A DNA stretch of 64,000 nt from assembly GCF_010500965.1 (NCBI RefSeq), contig NZ_QVMI01000004.1, positions 124,001-188,000 on the forward strand, given 5' to 3'. This DNA is from Bacteroides sp. 51 (GTDB lineage Bacteria; Bacteroidota; Bacteroidia; Bacteroidales; Bacteroidaceae). Made by a program: the position numbers and the translations under genes. Position 1 is the stretch's first letter, and every line of letters begins with the position of its first letter. This document shows, in pieces, positions 1-8,278 of the stretch. The notes beneath the pieces are model-generated. The model saw only the letters and a program-made list of their open reading frames with translations. It searched no databases and was not told where the DNA came from.

Positions 1-329
1 CCAACTTTTCTTCTTGATCCCTTTTTGTAGGGTTTTGCTGGAAATAGCAAAGTATAGACAAAATGACATTTTGATAATAGAATGGAGCAGTAATCGCAAA
101 TTCCGGGCTTGGGGCAGAAAGGAAAAGAAAAATGGCAAAAGAATCATGTTTGCAAAAATCAATAAGATTGAAAATCATAAAACAAACTACCCAAATGCCC
201 CAAATACAATAGAATAAACTACAAATAGCCACACAGATGAAAACAAACAAAGCAAATACACACTTCAAACATTTCGCTTGAAACAGACCAACCAGAGAAT
301 AAAAATCTATAAAACGAAACACGCTGAAC

Positions 330-417
330 ACTTGAGCGCTTGACTATCGATACTTGAGCGCTTAACTATCAATACTTGAGCGCTTGACTGTTGATACTTG
401 AGCGCTTGACTGTCGGC
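330..417. repeat. 22-bp tandem repeat, four copies
   Basis: Four head-to-tail copies start at 330, 352, 374 and 396, an exact 22-bp period. Each has the near-invariant core ACTTGAGCGCTTGACT followed by a variable six-base tail. The core contains the self-complementary AGCGCT. As 22 is not a multiple of three the array is unlikely to be coding, and there are no unique spacers as in a CRISPR array. Confidence 0.85.
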
Positions 418-624
418 AGTACGCGGCTCAAGTGTAGAAATTATTGCGTTGGGGCACTTCCAAATATCAATAATACACTGCATAAGCAAGCCTAAAACCT
501 GATTTTAACATCTCATTGAAGGTTTTTGAAAAGTTTGCATGTAATCAGAATGGAGCAAATGCTATCTTTTTGATCCGACTTTGCTCATTCTTGTGACTTC
601 GCAGATCGACAACCAGATTAATAA

Positions 625-662
625 TAAAAAAAGGCGTTGCTTACTTCCCGTAAACAACGCTT
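625..662 (-). terminator. Terminator of the sigma factor operon
   Basis: An 11-base arm (634-644) pairs with 650-660 around a short loop. It is followed on the minus strand by a run of seven T (626-632). It lies about 40 bases past the stop of the gene at 704-1333 and fits an intrinsic terminator for that operon. Confidence 0.8.
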
Positions 663-703
663 TCATTTGTTAAAGTTTCAAAGAGAATTATATTGGGTTT
701 AAG

Positions 704-1333
704 CTATTTATTTTCACCTTCCAGTTCTTTTATTTCATCCAGATTCTTCTTAACCTCATTCAGGTGTTTGAATAATTTCTTATGCACAAACAGCATGATG
801 CATGCAACGGCAACTGCGGAGAAAGCACCAAAAACGACCTGAACCATTAAAGGTTGTGTATGGTAATCTCTCAACCAGTAATACAATGCAAAAAAGCCGA
901 CCGACCAAACGGGAATAATCTTAAATTCTATGCTCATCCATTTTCTGAATGTATTCATCCGCTCCATAGCTTCTACGGTAGACATCTCGGCTATTTTCGT
1001 ATTCCGGCTAAACCGATAGGTTTTCAAATCCCACCAAAAGCCCAGGATAAGAGTCAATACAGCATAAATAAACATAGATACCACCTTGGCGGTTATTTTC
1101 AGGTTGCTCAGGAAAGCTGTATCGTACAGTATAATGAAAACCATAAGCAGAATCAAAGGAATGGCCACGATCAGGGATTTTTTCTGAAAACGGGTAACTT
1201 CACTCAATCCTTTTGCTGCATTCTCCTGATATTTGGTAATGAGTTCGGCAATTTGCTTCTCATCAACAATGGTTTCTTTTTGTAGTTGTTTGTCGAGTAC
1301 ATTCCACGACTTTTTCAAATCATCCAGTTCCAT
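704..1333 (-). CDS. Membrane protein paired with ECF sigma factor, possible anti-sigma factor
   Basis: A 209-residue protein with a charged, helical N-terminus (about 1-50), then four hydrophobic segments near residues 52-70, 83-103, 140-158 and 165-185, and a short acidic C-terminus. I recognise no named domain. Its start lies 2 bases after the stop of the ECF sigma factor, so the two are co-transcribed. Genes in this position usually encode the membrane anti-sigma factor. The four-segment layout differs from the usual single-pass FecR/RseA types, so the role rests on context only. Confidence 0.7.
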   Translation of the reverse strand: MELDDLKKSWNVLDKQLQKETIVDEKQIAELITKYQENAAKGLSEVTRFQKKSLIVAIPLILLMVFIILYDTAFLSNLKITAKVVSMFIYAVLTLILGFWWDLKTYRFSRNTKIAEMSTVEAMERMNTFRKWMSIEFKIIPVWSVGFFALYYWLRDYHTQPLMVQVVFGAFSAVAVACIMLFVHKKLFKHLNEVKKNLDEIKELEGENK

Positions 1334-1335
1334 AT

Positions 1336-1836
1336 CTATCTTTTATTATTTTCTACATTCATTTTTCTTAGCCTCTCTTTGATACGGCTTAGCTTTGTAG
1401 CCACGTTGGTCACAGTCAGCCCGGTAATCTCAGAGATTTCTTCGTAACTTTTCTCTTCGAGATAAAGTAATATGATAGACTTATCGAGTTGCCCCAGTTG
1501 GTTTATAAGCAGGTGCAACTCTTTAAGCATAACTTGCAGTTCATCCTGATCGTCGGTCATCCAGTTGGCTTCCTGTGTCAGGGTAACCACTTCCGGAATA
1601 TTCTTTTCTTTACGGATAAAGCTGATACAAGTATTCAACGCAATACGATAAATCCAGGTCGAGATTTTGCTCTCACCTCTGAACTTACCAAATGCTTTCC
1701 ATATATTTAGAACGACTTCCTGATAAAGGTCATTCAAGGGAGCATTCTTGGTGGCATATAAATAGCACACCTTATAGATTACCCGTTCATACTCCTTGAT
1801 GATCGACAAGAACTGCTGTTCTGTATGATCTCTCAT
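1336..1836 (-). CDS. RNA polymerase sigma-70 factor, ECF subfamily
   Basis: A 166-residue protein with the ECF layout. Region 2 (about 12-80) includes DLYQEVVLNIWKAFGKFRG and the STWIYRIALN stretch that contacts the -10 element. Region 4 (about 105-160) has a helix-turn-helix around EEISEITGLTVTNVATKLSR. It would direct RNA polymerase to a small regulon, probably under control of the membrane protein encoded just downstream. The upstream region on its own strand carries TTAGT-TTGCG-ACTAA (about 1865-1879), a small inverted repeat that could be regulatory. The target genes cannot be read from the sequence. Confidence 0.93.
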   Translation of the reverse strand: MRDHTEQQFLSIIKEYERVIYKVCYLYATKNAPLNDLYQEVVLNIWKAFGKFRGESKISTWIYRIALNTCISFIRKEKNIPEVVTLTQEANWMTDDQDELQVMLKELHLLINQLGQLDKSIILLYLEEKSYEEISEITGLTVTNVATKLSRIKERLRKMNVENNKR

Positions 1837-1927
1837 ATACTTCGTTTAATTACTTTTTTCTTAGTTAGTCGCAAACTAATTATGAAAATCACAGAAAGGG
1901 GGAAAGTTTTTTAGATTCTTCATGATT

Positions 1928-4888
1928 TTAAACTGCAACGACATCAATGCTGCTCCTGCCATTCACCGCTTTGTTTACTTGTATCTGCACGGAGATGCGT
2001 TCGCTCATCTCTTGTACATGCGATATCACTCCGATTTTACGGCCCTGTATCTGTAGTTGTTCCAGTGCTTCCATTGCTGTGCGCAGGCTTTCGGCATCGA
2101 GTGAACCGAACCCTTCGTCGATAAACAGAGATTCTACTCTCAGATTATTGCTGGACAATGAAGACAGCCCTAAAGCCAAAGCCAATGAAACCAGAAATGA
2201 CTCGCCACCCGAAAGGGAGTTTACCGTGCGAATCTCATTACACATATCGCAGTCAATTACCTGCAAGGCCAGCGTATCGGGAACCTGTTGTAACTTGTAG
2301 CGTTTCGAGAGGTAAGACAAATGCTTATTGGCATGCATCAGCAGTAGGTTCAGCGTATAGCTTTGTGCTATGATCTTGAATTTAGTTCCGTCTGCGCTGC
2401 CTACCAGTTTATTCAGTTTTTCCCACTGCCCGGCGGTAGCTTGTTTGGATTTCAGTTCTTTCTCTATATCTTTTAACTTGATACGGTTTTGTTCTTGTTG
2501 AAGCAACCGGGCTTCCAGCAAAGAGAGTTTGCGTTCTATTTCCTGATTTGCTTCTTGGCGGGCAGCAATCATTTCGGGTAGTTTTTCCGGCGATTCAATC
2601 TGTTGTTGTTCCCGGATTAAATCATCAACCACGGAAGCCAATTGCTTAATCTCTCCTTGTAGACCGGAGATACGGGCTGTTTGCTGGTCCAGCTGCCGGC
2701 GGGCAACCTCCAGCAGTTCATTGAGTTCTTTCTCATGCCGTTGAATTGCCGACTCTGCATCGTCGGCAGTTTTTCCTTTTAATAACGCCGAGCGTTCTTT
2801 GCGCAAACATTCCAGTTCGTCCCTGACTTTCGCGAAACGAGATTGTTCCTCTGCCGTATTTGTTTCCGCCGAAGCAACCTGCTCCTTACCCGAAGCAACC
2901 TGCTGAAGGATTAACCGGCAAGAAGAGATAGCCTCGCGCAAAGCATCAGTCTGCCGGCGTAGTTTCTTTATTTCGTTATCATGCCATTGCCATTCTTCAT
3001 AAAGCTGCTGGTAGGACTTTAGTTTTCCGGCCAACTCATTCAATTGTTGTTGCAGATGTTCCAGTTGCAAATCGAAATAAGCTACTGTTCGCTCTTCCGG
3101 CCTCTCAGGAGTTTTCTGTTTTATATCTTTCTGTAATGTTTCCAGTTGAATAGACAATAAGGTGCATTGTTCTATCAAAAGCCGGGAATTCTGCTCCGCA
3201 GCAATACTCCGATTATTTAACTGCTGATAGTCGTCAGCAACAGCCTTATACTCCTTTTCTATATTATGGTATATGGAATCAACTACCGTCTCGCCCAATG
3301 TATATGGATGCTCTGTTGCACCACAAACAGGGCAAGCCTCTCCCGGATTCAAATTGTGGCGAATCGCTTCTACATCCTGACTCATGGCTACGCGGGCATT
3401 ATCATACAAACGTTGTAAAGACTGCACCTGCTCGTTTTTAGCCTTAAGTTGCTCTTTGAGAACGATCAACTCCTTTTCCGTTTGGTCTTTAGATTTACTC
3501 CGCTCTGCCAGTTCCTGCGCTATCCGCTCTACCTCTTTGCATTGTTTTATCCAATCAGCAGTAAACTGACGAGCTGCCTGTAATCGTTTTTGTTCTTCCA
3601 GAAGCCTGCCTTGCTCCTCGCCCAAAGACCGTATGCCGAAGGCATTGAGTTGTACTACCCGTTCATCGTTCGCTTTCTGAGCAATAGTTAGCTTATGTTC
3701 ATGCTCAGACAGCAAAAGAGTAGCCTGCTCTAGCTTTGCTTCATGAGACAAAGAGGCAAAAGTATCCGTATGGCTTACATTTAGTTTCTGCAATTCTTTA
3801 CTTAACGTCTTCTCCTGACTTTCCAGTAACCGGATGGCTTCTTCTTTCTTCTTTTGCGAAGCCTGGAAACGTTGCTCTGCCTGCACATAGTTAGCCCGAA
3901 CACCTTGTATCAGCGTATCCAACTCCCGGGCCTTTCGCAATTCCGGTTGCAATGCTTCACATTGTTGCTTGAAGACTGCTAATTTCTCAGCCCTTTCAGC
4001 GTGTTCGCTCTGAGAGTTCTTTAATTGTCCGGCAGCCGTAAACTCTTCCTTTCGTTTATTCTCCAATAGTTGTTGTTGTGCTTTCAAGGAAGTTATGACT
4101 TTCAGCTTTTCATTCAGTGAAGCTAGCAGTTTCACTGCAACAGCCCGCTCTTCGCTTTGCTGCAATTTATCTTTCTGCAACTGCTCAACCTCTTCTTCCG
4201 GAAGCAACTCAATCAGGTTAATGCTATTTTTTAATTGATTATACTCTTCCATAGCCTGCTTGCTACGGGCGAAAACCGTACGCGAAATCTGTGAGTAAAT
4301 CTCCGTTCCGGTAAGTTTTTCCAGCAGCTCCGCTTTTGCCGACTCACGGGATTTCAGGAAAGTGGCAAAATCATTCTGAGCCAACAAAACGGTACGGGTA
4401 AATTGCTCATAAGTCAAACCTACGAGTATGACCAACTGATTTAAGATTTCCGTTTTTGTGCCCTGCAACTCCTTATCCGTTTCCAAATCCACAACCTGCA
4501 TAGCTTGTGCCTGCAATGAACCGGTAGATTTCCCGCGTGCCCGGCGAACCGTCCAACGCGACTGGTAACGATGCCCGTCAACACCAAGAAAAACGACTTC
4601 GGCAAAGCCCTCTCCTGCTCCACGGCGCAACACATTCTTTACATCCGACTGATTGATCTGGCTATCGCCTACATCTTGCAAGTACAAACTTTCATTTGAA
4701 GCCGTAAAACGGGGAGTTTTATCATAAAGCGCCAGGCATAGTGCATCCAGTATCGTTGATTTACCCGCCCCGGTAGGTCCGGATATTGCAAATATTCCGG
4801 CAGAAGCTAAAGGTTCAGTCGTAAAATCAATATCAAAATACCCCTCGATAGAGGCCAGGTTCTTAAGTCGTATAGAGAGAATCTTCAT
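1928..4888 (-). CDS. sbcC: Exonuclease SbcCD, ATPase subunit SbcC
   Basis: A 986-residue SMC/Rad50-family ATPase. The Walker A motif GPTGAGKSTILDA lies near residue 37. Long coiled coils flank a zinc hook CPVCG near residue 520. The ABC signature LSGGESFLVSLALALGL and Walker B FIDEGFGSLD are near the C-terminus. With SbcD it opens and degrades DNA hairpins and blocked DNA ends. sbcD lies upstream on the same strand, separated by 148 bases that themselves hold a long palindrome, a type of structure this enzyme can cleave. Confidence 0.96.
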   Translation of the reverse strand: MKILSIRLKNLASIEGYFDIDFTTEPLASAGIFAISGPTGAGKSTILDALCLALYDKTPRFTASNESLYLQDVGDSQINQSDVKNVLRRGAGEGFAEVVFLGVDGHRYQSRWTVRRARGKSTGSLQAQAMQVVDLETDKELQGTKTEILNQLVILVGLTYEQFTRTVLLAQNDFATFLKSRESAKAELLEKLTGTEIYSQISRTVFARSKQAMEEYNQLKNSINLIELLPEEEVEQLQKDKLQQSEERAVAVKLLASLNEKLKVITSLKAQQQLLENKRKEEFTAAGQLKNSQSEHAERAEKLAVFKQQCEALQPELRKARELDTLIQGVRANYVQAEQRFQASQKKKEEAIRLLESQEKTLSKELQKLNVSHTDTFASLSHEAKLEQATLLLSEHEHKLTIAQKANDERVVQLNAFGIRSLGEEQGRLLEEQKRLQAARQFTADWIKQCKEVERIAQELAERSKSKDQTEKELIVLKEQLKAKNEQVQSLQRLYDNARVAMSQDVEAIRHNLNPGEACPVCGATEHPYTLGETVVDSIYHNIEKEYKAVADDYQQLNNRSIAAEQNSRLLIEQCTLLSIQLETLQKDIKQKTPERPEERTVAYFDLQLEHLQQQLNELAGKLKSYQQLYEEWQWHDNEIKKLRRQTDALREAISSCRLILQQVASGKEQVASAETNTAEEQSRFAKVRDELECLRKERSALLKGKTADDAESAIQRHEKELNELLEVARRQLDQQTARISGLQGEIKQLASVVDDLIREQQQIESPEKLPEMIAARQEANQEIERKLSLLEARLLQQEQNRIKLKDIEKELKSKQATAGQWEKLNKLVGSADGTKFKIIAQSYTLNLLLMHANKHLSYLSKRYKLQQVPDTLALQVIDCDMCNEIRTVNSLSGGESFLVSLALALGLSSLSSNNLRVESLFIDEGFGSLDAESLRTAMEALEQLQIQGRKIGVISHVQEMSERISVQIQVNKAVNGRSSIDVVAV

Positions 4889-4892
4889 TTTA

Positions 4893-5047
4893 GTTGAAAG
4901 TTGAGAAAATTAGTTTATTATATCCGGTTGCCTTTTGAACCGCAGAGTTGTGCAGATTTACACAGAGTTTTAAACTCTAGTTTATGCCTCTGCGCAACCC
5001 TGCGCAACTCTGCGGTTCAAATGAATATTGCAACTTTCAATTTTCAA
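4893..5047. repeat. Nested intergenic palindrome between sbcD and sbcC
   Basis: The inner element has perfect 17-base arms (4934-4950 and 5005-5021, core GAACCGCAGAGTTG). Inside them are further imperfect GCAGAG/CTCTGCG matches. Outside are the low-complexity arms AAAGTTGAGAAAATT (about 4898) and CAACTTTCAATTTTCAA (about 5030). The outer right arm overlaps the last codons and stop of sbcD. It looks like two dispersed repeat types nested together. Confidence 0.8.
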
Positions 5048-6278
5048 TGGATTGTTCCGCTTCGCGGAACAATCTAACGAGTTCTTCGGGCATTTCTGTT
5101 TGAAAGGTCTTTTCAAACGTTGATTGTACAATCTGCAACGGAGTCATCTCCTGTAAGCCAACCGCCATAATCTCTTCTTCGGTAATCGTTTGACTGGCAG
5201 CCCGATATGCGGAAACAATACGTGCCAGGCGTACGTGTTTGTTAGCCAGGACTTCTTCTATTTCCAGACGAAGCATCGGTTCAGGCTCATCCAGAAGCAC
5301 CTTGATTTCCAGATAGGGAGCCAGTTCACCTTCATTTTCTTCCGTCTTTAAGGGCAACTCTTCCAACAATTCCAGAACCTCTTCAGAGCTTGCCGAATGC
5401 ATTGCCGGAACAGACAACATACCAACCAGAGGCGTATATTCTACTTTATCAACAGATTGCAATTTTCCACCATCCAGCACCACCTCTACAACTCCGTGTC
5501 GATAATGCTTTTCTGCAAATGACATCGAAAGCGGACTACCTGCATAGCGTACGTTTTCCCTGCCCGAAACCCGCTGGGCTTTATGAATGTGACCTAAAGC
5601 CGTATAAGCAATTTCCGATGAAAACGAGTCGGGCGATACACATTCCAAACCACCAATAATGGTCCGTTCGCTATAATCCTTTTCCGCAATCTCCGAACCG
5701 GTAGCCTGCAAATGCCCAACAGCGACAAGGGCTTGTTCCGGTGTCTTACGCTCCAAAGCATGCGCTGTCAACCGACGGTACAACTCTTTTACACCCTCTG
5801 CATAAGGATTACCTTCCGTCTCCACTGCCGGATAGTCTCCCTGGCGAAGATAAGGCACGCTCAGGCAAAGGGCTTCCACTTGCCCCGCTTTGTTTCTCAA
5901 CTCTATAACCAAATTTTCATAGTCAATCTCACCACCAGACTTACGAACAAGCCCTTTAATCGTGGTATTGAGTTCGTACAATAAGGGTATAGGGGCTTCC
6001 AGGCGTGCTGCCGAGTCATGATTCCCGGCCACAACGACCATCTGCAAATGAGGAGACTCCACCGTTACCCTGCGAATAAAGCGATAGAACATATGTTGCG
6101 AAGCAGCCGACGGATTAGACACATCAAAAACATCTCCAGCAATAATCAGAGCATCAACATCACGTGCTTTGACCTGGTCCGACAACCAGTCCAGAAAATG
6201 CTCCTGCTCCTGCGTACGGTCATATCCAAAGAAATTTTGTCCCAAATGCCAGTCGGCAGTATGTAGAATACGTATCAT
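5037..6278 (-). CDS. sbcD: Exonuclease SbcCD, nuclease subunit SbcD
   Basis: A 413-residue metallophosphoesterase of the Mre11/SbcD family. Motifs in order are HTADWHLGQ (residues 5-13), AGDVFD (about 48-53), GNHDSAARL (about 85) and GHIHKAQ in the distal active site; these hold the two catalytic metals. It provides the nuclease activity to SbcC. The C-terminal codons form an 11-bp hairpin (about 5050-5074), and the TGA stop lies inside a GAAAATTGAAAGTT repeat arm. The last few residues may therefore come from a repeat insertion. Confidence 0.96.
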   Translation of the reverse strand: MIRILHTADWHLGQNFFGYDRTQEQEHFLDWLSDQVKARDVDALIIAGDVFDVSNPSAASQHMFYRFIRRVTVESPHLQMVVVAGNHDSAARLEAPIPLLYELNTTIKGLVRKSGGEIDYENLVIELRNKAGQVEALCLSVPYLRQGDYPAVETEGNPYAEGVKELYRRLTAHALERKTPEQALVAVGHLQATGSEIAEKDYSERTIIGGLECVSPDSFSSEIAYTALGHIHKAQRVSGRENVRYAGSPLSMSFAEKHYRHGVVEVVLDGGKLQSVDKVEYTPLVGMLSVPAMHSASSEEVLELLEELPLKTEENEGELAPYLEIKVLLDEPEPMLRLEIEEVLANKHVRLARIVSAYRAASQTITEEEIMAVGLQEMTPLQIVQSTFEKTFQTEMPEELVRLFREAEQSIEN

Positions 6279-6340
6279 TTCATGAATTGTTTAAGGCAAA
6301 AATAACACAAATAAAGGTTTTATCCGTAGCCGGACACGAA

Positions 6341-6383
6341 CAAAAAACAAAAAACGCCCTTACACATTAATATATAAGGGCGC
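6341..6383 (-). terminator. Strong intrinsic terminator of a leftward small transcript
   Basis: CGCCCTTA (6355-6362) pairs with TAAGGGCG (6375-6382). On the minus strand the hairpin is followed by T6-G-T6 (6341-6354). No minus-strand protein gene lies upstream of it, so it most likely ends a small RNA read leftward from about 6507. Confidence 0.8.
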
Positions 6384-6507
6384 TCTATTGTTGCAATCAT
6401 TACTACTTCCGACCTCATCCTGGCACATATTAATAATAGACTTAAATCTACAAAAGGCTCGCTAGCCAGGGGCATAACAATATTAAGTGTACCAAGATTA
6501 CTTTTCT
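6341..6507 (-). ncRNA. ffs: Candidate small RNA, possibly SRP (4.5S-type) RNA
   Basis: On the minus strand a perfect TAnnTTTG box (6520 to 6513) precedes a non-coding stretch that ends in the terminator at 6341-6383. It contains CCAGGATGAGGTCGGAAG (about 6425-6405) followed by TAGTA. This resembles the apical hairpin of bacterial SRP RNA (CCAGG, AGG, a CGGAAG tetraloop, then AGCA). Weaknesses: the closing stem next to the tetraloop is short, and I could not build a convincing long outer stem. That a small RNA is made here is better supported than its identity. Confidence 0.45.
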
Positions 6508-6759
6508 CACTTCAAAAGTATAAAAATGATTGCATTCAATATAAACAAATCTCAAAAGGACAGAAAACTTCACAGTTTCCTGTCCCCATTAGTATCTAAC
6601 AGTACAAAGAAAATATAATTCTTTCAATGATAGACAATTATCTATTCTGTATTATACAGATTTTAAGTCGGTAAAATACAGACATTACAAGTTTTTCCAT
6701 TACATTTGTGGCCAAAGAGATGATTTAACCTATATTTGCGCTCGATAAACATAACAACG
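6384..6759. other. Intergenic region with hairpin and promoters
   Basis: No protein gene is visible. The stretch holds the upstream half of the candidate small RNA, its -7 box at 6513-6520, and a hairpin with GGACAG/CTGTCC ends at 6558-6585. It also holds the rightward promoter of the XRE gene: TATATTTG at 6731-6738, with a TTTG at 6705-6708. Confidence 0.6.
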
Positions 6760-7215
6760 ATGGATGAAAATAGTGCTACAAATAAAAACATTCATGTGGG
6801 GCATAACATTACGCGGTTCCGCCATTTAAGGGGGCTGAAACAAGAGGCACTGGCCGATATGATCGGCGTCACGCAGCAAACAATGTCCCACCATGAACAA
6901 CAGAAAGTGGTTAATCCTGAGGTACTGAAAAGAATTGCATCAGCACTCAATGTGCCTGAAGATGTACTACAGAATCTGGAAGATGATAATACAACTTTCA
7001 TTATTGAGAATAATACCTTTGGGGATAACGATAACATTGGCATTGGATGTCATATAGAACAAGACAAACAAAATGTTTACAACCCAATGGATAAGATCAT
7101 TGAACTCATGGAACGGCTGCTTGCACATGAGCAGCAGAAAAGTAAAGATTTGGAAGAACGATTAAGCAGGTTGGAAGACCTGATCAAAAAAGAAGTTACA
7201 AAAAAGAAGAAATAA
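6760..7215 (+). CDS. XRE-family helix-turn-helix transcriptional regulator
   Basis: A 151-residue protein from the ATG at 6760. A TTG 24 bases earlier is in frame but lies inside the TATATTTG promoter box, so it cannot be translated. An HTH_3 domain covers about residues 9-70 (QEALADMIGVTQQTMSHHE as recognition unit). A polar linker follows, then a C-terminal coiled coil (about 105-150, LMERLLAHEQQKSKDLEERL) suited to oligomerisation. The targets are unknown. The endonuclease gene starts 16 bases downstream, so the two are probably co-transcribed. Confidence 0.88.
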   Translation: MDENSATNKNIHVGHNITRFRHLRGLKQEALADMIGVTQQTMSHHEQQKVVNPEVLKRIASALNVPEDVLQNLEDDNTTFIIENNTFGDNDNIGIGCHIEQDKQNVYNPMDKIIELMERLLAHEQQKSKDLEERLSRLEDLIKKEVTKKKK

Positions 7216-7231
7216 GGTTTAGAAATATCTT

Positions 7232-8206
7232 ATGTCGCGTACAAAGAGAAAAACTACTAAGAGAAAATCGTATAAATCCAAAAAGAAAAGGAAGCACCTC
7301 AACACAGGTGCTTTCTTTATCATTGTGATAGGGATACTATTAGTAGCCACTATCTACTATTTCTATCAACATGAGCAAGAAAAAAAGAAACCTGTAGTTG
7401 CACAACAACAAACAGAAAAATCTACTATTCCTGACAAACCTGCCGGGAAGTCCAGACCAAAGCCACAGGAAAAGAAAACACCTGCAAAAGCTGCTCCTTC
7501 CATACCCCGGATCATTGATTATACAGACCTGGAGTATCCGGTATCTTATTCTTCTCAACCCGAACAGATTATCTTTCACACCGGGCATACCGTTTCTTAT
7601 AACAAAAACTGGAAAATTCCGAATTGGGTATCGTATGAGTTAACCATCGACGAAACAATGGGGGAAGAAAAGCGTCACGATAAGTTTATACCCGATCCTT
7701 TTATTAAAGAAGGAACGGTCACTACCGGCGATTATCGGAACTCTGGTTATGACAGAGGACATATGGCTCCCGCTGCCGATCTGAAATGGAGCAATGCCAG
7801 TATGAAAGAATCATTCTATCTGAGCAATATTTGTCCGCAACACCCTAAACTAAACCAACGCAGGTGGAAGGATCTTGAAAATAAAGTCCGAGAGTGGGCC
7901 ATTGCCGATAGTGCAATTATTGTGATCTGTGGACCTATCGTTAATAACTCTCCTAAATGTATTGGCATCAACAAGGTTGCCGTACCTCATGGTTTCTTTA
8001 AAGTTATCCTGTCACCGTTTAAAGAGTCTCCTAAAGCCATTGGGTTTATCTTTGACAATGAGCACTGTACTGCACCATTGCATTCGCATGTTGTATCTAT
8101 CGATAGTGTAGAAGTAGTAACCGGACTGGACTTTTTCTCTCCGCTGCCCGACGAAGTTGAGGACCTATTGGAAGCTTATGTTGATACGGCATATTGGGGT
8201 TTATAA
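7232..8206 (+). CDS. DNA/RNA non-specific endonuclease, membrane-anchored
   Basis: A 324-residue protein. A very basic N-terminus (1-22) precedes one membrane segment (about 27-46), then a linker rich in Pro, Lys and Gln (about 50-90). The rest is a NucA/Nuc1-type nuclease domain. The active-site motif DRGHMAPAAD (about residue 172) carries the catalytic His, and the metal-binding Asn lies in LSNICPQHPKLNQ. The fold would sit outside the inner membrane and degrade nucleic acid in the periplasm or at the surface. It follows the XRE regulator by 16 bases. Confidence 0.92.
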   Translation: MSRTKRKTTKRKSYKSKKKRKHLNTGAFFIIVIGILLVATIYYFYQHEQEKKKPVVAQQQTEKSTIPDKPAGKSRPKPQEKKTPAKAAPSIPRIIDYTDLEYPVSYSSQPEQIIFHTGHTVSYNKNWKIPNWVSYELTIDETMGEEKRHDKFIPDPFIKEGTVTTGDYRNSGYDRGHMAPAADLKWSNASMKESFYLSNICPQHPKLNQRRWKDLENKVREWAIADSAIIVICGPIVNNSPKCIGINKVAVPHGFFKVILSPFKESPKAIGFIFDNEHCTAPLHSHVVSIDSVEVVTGLDFFSPLPDEVEDLLEAYVDTAYWGL

Positions 8207-8238
8207 TATGTTCACATAGTTATCTCAAGAATTTTCTG

Positions 8239-8246
8239 TATTTTTG
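8239..8246 (+). promoter_or_regulatory. -7 box of mltG
   Basis: TATTTTTG is an exact match to the Bacteroidales -7 consensus TAnnTTTG, 33 bases before the mltG start. No clear -33 TTTG is seen. Confidence 0.55.
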
Positions 8247-8278
8247 GCATCACATAAACTCCAAGATAAATTAACTGC

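Larger units (their letters stand above)
1..703. other. Intergenic stretch, no convincing gene
   Basis: I see no supportable coding gene here. The short open frames have no recognisable domain, no promoter-like start and an AT-rich composition. The stretch holds a four-copy 22-bp tandem repeat and, at its right end, the terminator of the leftward sigma-factor operon; both are listed separately. Confidence 0.6.

Noticed and set aside
14-217. 67-codon open frame at the left edge
   Set aside because: It has no domain, no signal peptide and no promoter-like box before it, in AT-rich non-coding DNA.
330-417. CRISPR array
   Set aside because: The 22-bp units are contiguous, with only a six-base drifting tail and no unique spacers. 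No cas gene is in the window.
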